A stretch of 5,936 nt of DNA from an uncultured Candidatus Planktophila sp. GTDB lineage: Bacteria; Actinomycetota; Actinomycetes; Nanopelagicales; Nanopelagicaceae. Below are positions 1-5,936 of this stretch, piece by piece. The translations under genes and the position numbers were made by a program. Under the pieces are notes generated by a model. It ran no database searches and was not told the DNA's origin. It saw nothing but the letters and a program-made list of their open reading frames with translations. The stretch spans positions 1 through 5,936 of the forward strand of contig CALEZA010000023.1 of assembly GCA_937927965.1 (NCBI GenBank). The letters run 5' to 3'. The stretch's first letter is position 1. The number at the start of each line of letters is the position of its first letter.

Positions 1-293
1 AGCTGCGCGGGCGGGCCCTCGAGCTCGGCGAGCTCGCCGCGCTGGGTCGCCTGTACCGCCTGCGCCTCGCCTGGGCGCCGGAGGACCCCTACGCCCAGAA
101 GGGCCGCGACGAGGTGCTGCGGCTGCTGGAAGACCTGACCCGTCAACTCGGTACGCCCGGCCCACTGGACGAAGGTCACCCCTGGGATTTCGCACTGGAC
201 ACCGAGACAGAACATGATCGCGTGAATGTCAGCCTGCACCTGACGGGTGGCGAGGCACTGGCCGAGTGCCTGAACCCATGGATCGGCCCATGA
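1..293 (+). CDS. Unrecognised protein, C-terminal 96 residues (5' end outside window)
   Basis: The frame is open from the left edge (first full codon at position 3) to a TGA at 291-293, giving 96 residues. I do not recognise the family. The visible part is charged and probably soluble. It has a Leu/Arg/Glu-rich, probably helical first half ([19 protein letters not shown]) and a second half ending ECLNPWIGP, with no membrane segment and no Cys or His cluster. Its stop overlaps the chrA start as ATGA (290-293), which suggests co-transcription and perhaps a link to chromate transport, but it does not resemble the ChrB regulator as I know it. G and C dominate third codon positions, unlike the genes right of position 404, so this DNA belongs with chrA and not with the actinobacterial block. 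Coding status is fairly sure from codon bias and the neat overlap; function is unknown. Confidence 0.6.
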   Translation, partial: LRGRALELGELAALGRLYRLRLAWAPEDPYAQKGRDEVLRLLEDLTRQLGTPGPLDEGHPWDFALDTETEHDRVNVSLHLTGGEALAECLNPWIGP

Positions 294-412
294 AGACACC
301 CCCCTCTGTCGGCTTTGGTCAAGCGCTGAGGTTCTGGCTTTGGCTGGGCTGTGTGAGTTTTGGTGGACCGGCAGGACAGATTGCGCTAATGCATCAGGAA
401 TTGAGTGGTTGA
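290..412 (+). CDS. chrA: Chromate transporter ChrA, N-terminal fragment broken at the junction
   Basis: ChrA (CHR family) is an inner-membrane transporter that exports chromate and gives chromate resistance. Starting at the ATG of the ATGA overlap, the frame reads 40 residues and then hits TGA at 410-412. Residues 13-38 carry the family's N-terminal signature: an amphipathic Leu/Trp stretch, then [18 protein letters not shown]. In full-length ChrA this continues into a Val-Glu-Arg-Arg-Arg-Trp type segment and several hundred residues of membrane helices. Here the match stops after Leu38 at about position 403, and the last codons (Ser, Gly, stop) are really antisense RNase J sequence. The gene is therefore cut by the joint and not naturally short. 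The upstream gene overlaps it by 4 bases. No strong ribosome binding site is visible, in keeping with translational coupling. The family call is good; the product as it stands cannot work. Confidence 0.8.
   Translation: MKTPPSVGFGQALRFWLWLGCVSFGGPAGQIALMHQELSG
384..404. other. Chimeric junction with a segment fitting both chrA and rnj
   Basis: To the left, plus-strand sequence follows ChrA in frame down to Leu38 (401-403). To the right, minus-strand sequence follows RNase J in frame down to the conserved SIPDALA motif, whose last Ala codon is 386-384. The stretch of about 20 bases between is therefore compatible with both genes at once: Ala/Leu-Met-His-Gln-Glu-Leu on plus and Ile-Pro-Asp-Ala-Leu-Ala on minus. 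Base composition changes at the same place. This is what a short-overlap assembly join, or a join by microhomology, would leave. Because two unrelated conserved genes are broken at one point, I read it as an assembly or library chimera. Confidence 0.8.
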
Positions 413-860
413 CTGCAATAAATTCCAAATCAAAAGGTCCAACTTTTCTGCTCTGACCTTCTTTAACTTCAACCATAATTGGTGAGATTCGATGATCTCT
501 TAACTTTCCCTTTAGGAAAGCAAGAGTTAAAGCGCTGCCAATTACTTGAATGTCTTCTCGCTCACGAAGTAGGTAGCCAAGTGCGGTTATGTGATCCTCA
601 TGACCGTGAGTTAGAAAAACGGCCGCGATATCAGCCATTCGCTCCTTTAGATAAGAAAAATCTGGCAGGATTAAATCAACACCTGGCTGCGTTTCACTTG
701 GAAATAAAACGCCACAGTCAACGATTAATAACTGGCCTTCATATTCAAAAACGGTCATATTGCGACCAATTTCTGAGATTCCACCTAAGGCAACAATGCG
801 AAGCCCGCCAGCTACTAGCGCAGGTGGTTGATTGAGATTGGGATGTGGATGCTGGGTCAT
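384..860 (-). CDS. rnj: Ribonuclease J, N-terminal 159 residues, truncated at the junction
   Basis: RNase J is a cytoplasmic metallo-beta-lactamase/beta-CASP nuclease with 5'-3' exonuclease and endonuclease activity in mRNA decay and rRNA maturation. Reading leftward from the ATG at 860-858, residues 21-34 give [14 protein letters not shown], residues 35-50 the core strand ending IVDCG, and residues 85-90 the zinc-binding HGHEDH motif. Residues 147-159 give [13 protein letters not shown], another family signature. After codon 159 (386-384) the similarity ends: a full protein has roughly 550 residues, so the rest of the lactamase fold, the beta-CASP domain and the C-terminal domain are missing. 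The residues after HGHEDH read [10 protein letters not shown], where I recall Gly and Pro in place of Thr92 and Gly95 in relatives; this is a mild oddity. The start overlaps the dapA stop (ATGA), so translation is probably coupled. The dapA-rnj order is typical of Actinobacteria. This strand has no other gene in the 404-856 region. Confidence 0.92.
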
Positions 861-1750
861 GGGAGAACGACGCCACCAGCGATCAGATCCTTACGCAACT
901 GCGCGATCTGCTCTTCTGTGGCATCGACGAGAGGAAGACGAGTTGTTCCACCAGGCAGGTTCATCATATTCATCGCTGCCTTTGTGAGGATTGCACCTTG
1001 CGTGCGGAAAGTGCCAGTAAAGACTGGAAGCAACTGCTGGTGAATTTCTAGTGCACGAGTTGTATCTCCAGCAAACCATGTATTGAGCATCTCCTTGAGC
1101 TCGCGCCCAACTGTATGACCACACACAGAGACGAACCCCACTGCTCCGATTGATAGGAATGGAAGATTCAAAATGTCATCACCTGAATAGACAGGAATTC
1201 CACATCGCTTGATTACCCAAGATGTTGCAGCAAGATTTCCTTTGGCATCTTTCAGAGCGACGATATTTTCCACACTATCAAAGAGGCGAACGATTGTGTC
1301 TGATTCGATTTCAACGCCGGTACGACCAGGAATGTCGTAGACCATGATTGGAAGATCTGTCGCTGCTGCAACAGCACGGAAGTGAGCTTCGATTCCAGCT
1401 TGAGGAGGTTTGTTGTAGTAAGGAACTACAACTAGAAGACCATCGGCCCCTGCATCTTGTGAGCGCTTAGCCTGTTCCACTGTATACGCAGTTTCATTAT
1501 CGCCAGCACCTGAGAGAACAGTGACATGAGGGCCAACAACGCTTTTTACTACTCGAATAATCTCGAGCTTCTCTGAAGATTTAGTGGTGGGAGCCTCTCC
1601 AGTTGTTCCATTGACAGCGATTCCATCATGTCCAGTATCAACAAGATGCTGAGCCAGGCGAGCAACTCCATCCCAATCAATCGCCCCATCCTTATTGAAA
1701 GGAGTCACCATTGCGGTGATCAGGCGGCCGAAAGGAGGTGTCGTACTCAT
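857..1750 (-). CDS. dapA: 4-hydroxy-tetrahydrodipicolinate synthase (DapA)
   Basis: DapA condenses pyruvate with aspartate semialdehyde, the committed step of the diaminopimelate/lysine pathway, in the cytoplasm. The 297-residue length is normal for this TIM-barrel family. Visible family features are the NGTTGE loop (47-52, with the active-site Thr pair), PYYNKP (110-115, with the Tyr supplied across the dimer), YDIPGRTG (138-145, catalytic Tyr138 and substrate-binding Arg143) and VALKDAKG (164-171, Schiff-base Lys167), then YSGDD (188-192). The ATG at 1750-1748 fits the family start. The nearest Shine-Dalgarno-like run is AAAGGA (1768-1763), which overlaps the thyX stop codon and lies 12 bases from the ATG, rather far. 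The gene follows thyX after 16 bases and its TGA overlaps the rnj ATG, so thyX-dapA-rnj reads as one operon. Nothing appears broken. Confidence 0.97.
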   Translation of the reverse strand: MSTTPPFGRLITAMVTPFNKDGAIDWDGVARLAQHLVDTGHDGIAVNGTTGEAPTTKSSEKLEIIRVVKSVVGPHVTVLSGAGDNETAYTVEQAKRSQDAGADGLLVVVPYYNKPPQAGIEAHFRAVAAATDLPIMVYDIPGRTGVEIESDTIVRLFDSVENIVALKDAKGNLAATSWVIKRCGIPVYSGDDILNLPFLSIGAVGFVSVCGHTVGRELKEMLNTWFAGDTTRALEIHQQLLPVFTGTFRTQGAILTKAAMNMMNLPGGTTRLPLVDATEEQIAQLRKDLIAGGVVLP

Positions 1751-1766
1751 CTGGGTATCTTATCCT

Positions 1767-2501
1767 TTAAGGCGCTACGCGACCAGATTTTTCGAAGGCT
1801 TGATAGGTCAGAGGCATCAATTTCGCAAATTCTGCCTCCATCTTCTCTGCAACCATCTCAATTTCACGCTGCGGATAGCTTGGGAAGTGCGAACCTTCGC
1901 GGGAAGTTCTTAAGGAGAGGAAATTCATCAGCGCACGAGCATTCATTGTCACATACATAGATGAGTAGGTAGCCACTGGTAATACAGCTCGTGCAACTTC
2001 ACGAGCAATACCTGCATCGAGCATGGTTGTGTATGACTTATACGCGACGAGGTAAGCCTCTTTCATCGCCTCTACCGTCACATTAAATTGTTCTGTTGTG
2101 CCTGGAACAAACTCATATGCTCCAGTCTTTCCAATTTGAATTAAGTTGCGATCGGCGTTGGGGATATAGAAGACAGGCTTGAGTTCACGGTAGCGACCAG
2201 ACTCTTCATTATATGACGCGATGCGGTGGCGCATAAATTCACGGAAAACAAATATTGGCGCTGAGATAAAGAAGGTCATTGAAGTGTGCTCAAAAGGTGA
2301 GCCGTGACGCTCACGAGCTAGGTAATTGATGAGTCCTGATGAGCGTGCAGGATCCTCTCCGATTTCATCCATCGACTGTTCGCCAGCGGTGGATACGCGA
2401 GCAGCCCAGATCACATCGGCATCGCTTGCGCTTGCCTTGATCAACTCGACAGAGACATCGTCTCGGAAAATAACCTCAGAATGTGCGCTTGTTTCAGACA
2501 T
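1767..2501 (-). CDS. thyX: FAD-dependent thymidylate synthase (ThyX)
   Basis: ThyX makes dTMP from dUMP using methylene-tetrahydrofolate and FAD/NADPH; it is the flavin alternative to ThyA. The 244 residues include the diagnostic RHRx7S signature at 91-101 (RHRIASYNEES). They also include HGSPFEHTSMTFFI (66-79), the Ala/Arg-rich helix LDAGIAREVARAVLP (161-175) and the dUMP/folate region ARALMNFLSLR (188-198), followed by SYPQREIE (208-215). The start is well supported: AAGGTG (2512-2507) lies 5 bases before the ATG. It is the first gene of the thyX-dapA-rnj run and is divergent from azlC. The dapB-thyX-dapA-rnj cluster is known in Corynebacterium, where thyX was first called an unnamed ORF between dapB and dapA. 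Here dapB is separated from thyX by grx and azlCD. Confidence 0.97.
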   Translation of the reverse strand: MSETSAHSEVIFRDDVSVELIKASASDADVIWAARVSTAGEQSMDEIGEDPARSSGLINYLARERHGSPFEHTSMTFFISAPIFVFREFMRHRIASYNEESGRYRELKPVFYIPNADRNLIQIGKTGAYEFVPGTTEQFNVTVEAMKEAYLVAYKSYTTMLDAGIAREVARAVLPVATYSSMYVTMNARALMNFLSLRTSREGSHFPSYPQREIEMVAEKMEAEFAKLMPLTYQAFEKSGRVAP

Positions 2502-2517
2502 GGTGGCACCTTATCTA
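2489..2517 (+). promoter_or_regulatory. Weak candidate promoter for azlCD
   Basis: On the plus strand TTGTTT (2489-2494), 17 bases, then TATCTA (2512-2517) is the best promoter-like pair before azlC. It would place the transcript start near 2524, about 20 bases before the proposed ATG. The -35 would lie inside the 5' end of thyX. TATCTA recurs at 2539-2544, and on the other strand it reads TAGATA, so the same words could serve either gene. Low certainty. Confidence 0.22.
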
Positions 2518-2538
2518 CCCAACCCCTGCTCCAACGGG

Positions 2539-2568
2539 TATCTATGGGGCAGAATGTCCGCGTGTCCA
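2539..2568 (-). promoter_or_regulatory. Possible promoter for thyX-dapA-rnj
   Basis: On the minus strand TGGACA (2568-2563, one mismatch from TTGACA), an 18-base spacer and TAGATA (2544-2539) form a sigma-70-like pair. A transcript would start near 2532 and give a leader of about 30 bases containing the thyX ribosome binding site. Because azlC diverges only 42 bases away, the element would lie over the first azlC codons. This rests on sequence resemblance only, and the -10 lacks the preferred final T. Confidence 0.35.
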
Positions 2569-3230
2569 GAGTGAACCGCACCACCGCTGCCGCCTCCCTG
2601 AGCGTCTCTTTCACCGTTGGCCTCTATGGGGTTGCCTTCGGGGCCGCAGGAATAGCTGCAGGATTTAGCCTGATACAAACTTGCCTGCTCTCACTTCTGA
2701 CATTTTCAGGTGCTTCACAATTTGCTGTTGTCGGAGTTCTTGGCTCTGGTGGAACTGCGCTGGCGGGAATTGCAACTGCTTCACTTCTTGGCATCCGCAA
2801 TGCTCTCTATGGTCTTCGACTCGCTCCGCTATTGCGACTGAGAGGTTGGCGTAAGGTAGCTGGAGCGCAAGTAACTATCGATGAATCCACTGGTGTTGCT
2901 CTTGGGCAGAGCGATCTTGGTGAAGAAGCAATGAAGCAAGGCTTCTGGCTTACGGGGCTGGGAGTCTATTTCTTCTGGAACATTTTCACTCTGCTTGGGG
3001 CTCTCGGAGCACAAGCGATGGGAGATCCTGCTGCGTGGGGACTTGATGCCGCTGTTCCTGCAGCATTCCTAGGACTGGTGTGGCCACGATTGACCAACAA
3101 CTACGAGAAACTGCTCGCAGCCTCAGCTCTTGTACTCTCCCTACTTCTCACTCCTTTTGTGGCAGCAGGAATACCAATCATCAGCACTGCACTTCTGGCC
3201 GTTGCATTTGGATGGAAGGCGCGATCATGA
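2544..3230 (+). CDS. azlC: AzlC family branched-chain amino acid permease, large subunit
   Basis: AzlC is the large membrane subunit of the AzlCD (LIV-E type) exporter for branched-chain amino acids; BrnF of Corynebacterium is a relative. From the ATG at 2544 the protein has 228 residues, normal for the family. Residues 19-45 hold the AFGAAGIAAGFS-type first helix, 47-66 LLSLLTFSGASQFAVVG, and 72-95 the conserved LLGIRNALYGLRLAP segment. Further hydrophobic helices lie near 133-158, 166-181, 188-205 and 207-224. The frame is open back to 2481, but using that ATG would add 21 residues antisense to thyX that do not look like this family. GTG at 2562 or 2571 is also possible, since no good Shine-Dalgarno precedes any of these starts. 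The gene overlaps azlD by ATGA and sits opposite to all its actinobacterial neighbours. Confidence 0.88.
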   Translation: MGQNVRVSRVNRTTAAASLSVSFTVGLYGVAFGAAGIAAGFSLIQTCLLSLLTFSGASQFAVVGVLGSGGTALAGIATASLLGIRNALYGLRLAPLLRLRGWRKVAGAQVTIDESTGVALGQSDLGEEAMKQGFWLTGLGVYFFWNIFTLLGALGAQAMGDPAAWGLDAAVPAAFLGLVWPRLTNNYEKLLAASALVLSLLLTPFVAAGIPIISTALLAVAFGWKARS

Positions 3231-3535
3231 GCGCACTCTGGTGGGGCGTTATTGGCACAAGCGCAATTGCTTTCTTGCTCAAGTTTGTTGGCCATAGCGT
3301 GCCCGAGAAATATCTAACTAACCCGCGAGCTCTTCGAATTAATACTCTTATTCCGATTGCCCTGTTGAGCGCTCTCGTTGCAGTACAAACCTTTTCTGAT
3401 AAGAGCAGGCTTGTATTAGATCAGAGAGCTGTTGGAATGAGCGTTGCAATCATCGCACTTGTGTTGAAGGCGCCATTCCCAATTGTTGTTCTAGGATCAG
3501 CTGCTGCAAGTGCGCTGGTATGGCATTTAGGCTGA
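3227..3535 (+). CDS. azlD: AzlD family branched-chain amino acid transport protein, small subunit
   Basis: AzlD is the small membrane partner of AzlC; both are needed for export of branched-chain amino acids (BrnE is the Corynebacterium counterpart). The 102 residues give an N-terminal helix (about 4-22), the linker LKFVGHSVPEKYL (18-30), a helix at 41-56 (IPIALLSALVAVQTF) and two close hydrophobic stretches at about 70-80 and 84-99. This is the usual AzlD size and pattern. The start is ATG 3227, overlapping the azlC stop as ATGA and preceded by GGAAGG (3214-3219) at 7 bases. The same frame is open from 3080, but the extra 49 residues are azlC sequence read out of frame. The 3' end overlaps the convergent glutaredoxin gene by 9 bases, leaving no room for a terminator between them. 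Confidence 0.88.
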   Translation: MSALWWGVIGTSAIAFLLKFVGHSVPEKYLTNPRALRINTLIPIALLSALVAVQTFSDKSRLVLDQRAVGMSVAIIALVLKAPFPIVVLGSAAASALVWHLG

Positions 3536-3793
3536 AATAACTCCAAGAGCTACAAGTTTTGCCTTGAGATCATTATCTGAAGGCTCAGTTAGATGAGTTC
3601 CATCAGGGAAGACAATCACAGGAATAGATTTGGCTCCCCCGTTAATTTCAACAACTTTCGTTGCGGCAGATTCATCTGCCTCAACATCAACATGCGTAAT
3701 TTGAATGTCGAGTTCTTCAAGAAGTCTCTTAGAGCGGCGACAATCTCCGCACCAATCTGCTCCATACATTGTGATTTCTGGATGTGATGACAT
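3527..3793 (-). CDS. Glutaredoxin-like / mycoredoxin-type thiol oxidoreductase
   Basis: This is a small cytoplasmic thioredoxin-fold protein of the actinobacterial glutaredoxin-like group, which reduces mixed disulfides using small thiols. The start ATG 3793 gives 88 residues and has a strong AAGGAG (3805-3800) six bases upstream; the in-frame ATG at 3820 would lie inside dapB without such a site. The active site is W14-C15-G16-D17-C18. The cis-proline is in SIPVIVFPDG (Pro58), followed by LTEPS (68-72). The redox motif is CGDC, where characterised mycoredoxin-1 has CGYC, so partner or redox potential may differ. The gene follows dapB after 10 bases and its ribosome binding site overlaps the dapB stop, so it is probably the last gene of the pnp-M16-dapB run. 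AAGGAG lies partly in the loop of a small 5-bp inverted repeat (3797-3810). Substrate is unknown. Confidence 0.88.
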   Translation of the reverse strand: MSSHPEITMYGADWCGDCRRSKRLLEELDIQITHVDVEADESAATKVVEINGGAKSIPVIVFPDGTHLTEPSDNDLKAKLVALGVISA

Positions 3794-3803
3794 CTGCTTC
3801 TCC

Positions 3804-5814
<2,011 letters not shown>

Positions 5815-5815
<1 letters not shown>

Positions 5816-5936
5816 TACTCAGCTGATGCTGCGCCTTCTTCAAGAACAGGGATAAGAGATAGCTTGCCCTTTGGATCGATTTCACCGATCTCAACCTGGA
5901 CCTTATCTCCGACCTTCATTACATCTTCAAGATTTT
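5815..5936 (-). CDS. pnp: Polynucleotide phosphorylase, C-terminal 39 residues (5' part outside window)
   Basis: PNPase is a 3'-5' phosphorolytic exoribonuclease of mRNA turnover. Only the end of the C-terminal S1 RNA-binding domain is visible: [20 protein letters not shown], then [10 protein letters not shown], and a short acidic/alanine tail ending at TAA (5817-5815). VGDKV...V.I..ID..GK.SL is the standard last part of an S1 fold, and GKLSLIPV is typical of actinobacterial PNPase ends. The position directly before an M16 peptidase and dapB agrees with the known pnp-peptidase order in Actinobacteria. The catalytic domains are outside the window, so activity cannot be judged. Any S1 protein is possible from the fold alone; context makes pnp much the best call. 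Confidence 0.85.

Noticed and set aside
5..40. Repeated GAGCTCG words near the left edge
   Set aside because: They encode a Leu/Glu-rich helix in GC-rich codons and are too short and local to be a repeat element.
290..412. Natural 40-residue mini-ChrA protein
   Set aside because: Its last codons are antisense RNase J sequence, so the stop is a by-product of the joint and not a gene end.
479..835. Plus-strand open frame of 118 codons
   Set aside because: It is antisense to the RNase J N-terminus, which has clear family motifs including HGHEDH; the plus-strand peptide shows no recognisable family.
2481..2543. Longer azlC starting at 2481
   Set aside because: The added 21 residues overlap the 5' end of thyX on the other strand and do not resemble an AzlC N-terminus.
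3080..3226. Longer azlD starting at 3080
   Set aside because: The added 49 codons are azlC read in another frame; ATG 3227 has a good GGAAGG site and an ATGA overlap.
2829..3295. Minus-strand open frames antisense to azlC and azlD
   Set aside because: The plus-strand proteins have clear AzlC/AzlD patterns; the antisense peptides have no family features.

Overview
The window is two pieces of DNA joined at about position 384-404. Positions 1 to about 403 are GC-rich (48 of the first 60 bases are G or C). They hold the 3' end of an unrecognised gene and the first 38 codons of a chromate transporter gene (chrA), as in a proteobacterium. Everything to the right is moderate-GC, very compact actinobacterial DNA.

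The actinobacterial part carries the conserved block pnp - M16 peptidase - dapB - ... - thyX - dapA - rnj, all on the minus strand. Its dapB-thyX-dapA-rnj core is the order known from Corynebacterium glutamicum and other Actinobacteria. The modest GC content, near-absent intergenic DNA and stop/start overlaps suggest a streamlined freshwater actinobacterium such as the acI lineage (Nanopelagicales). That lineage call is inference from style, not from a marker gene.

Region by region: 1-293 (+) is an unknown partial gene, and 290-412 (+) is the chrA fragment. 384-860 (-) is the N-terminal third of ribonuclease J, cut at the junction. 857-1750 (-) is dapA and 1767-2501 (-) is thyX. 2544-3230 and 3227-3535 (+) are azlC and azlD, a branched-chain amino acid exporter pair inserted in the opposite orientation inside the conserved block. 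3527-3793 (-) is a glutaredoxin-like protein, 3804-4541 (-) dapB, 4538-5815 (-) the M16 peptidase, and 5815-5936 (-) the C-terminal end of polynucleotide phosphorylase (pnp).

Functionally, dapA and dapB catalyse consecutive steps of lysine/diaminopimelate synthesis, and thyX makes dTMP. The outer genes pnp and rnj are both RNA-decay nucleases. The thyX-dapA-rnj and pnp-M16-dapB-grx groups look like two co-directional operons separated by azlCD. There is no gene-free stretch above 300 bases.

No new multi-gene system is evident. The observations most worth checking are the chimeric joint, which falls on a roughly 20-base segment that fits both chrA and rnj in frame, and a terminator-like hairpin inside the start of the M16 peptidase gene.
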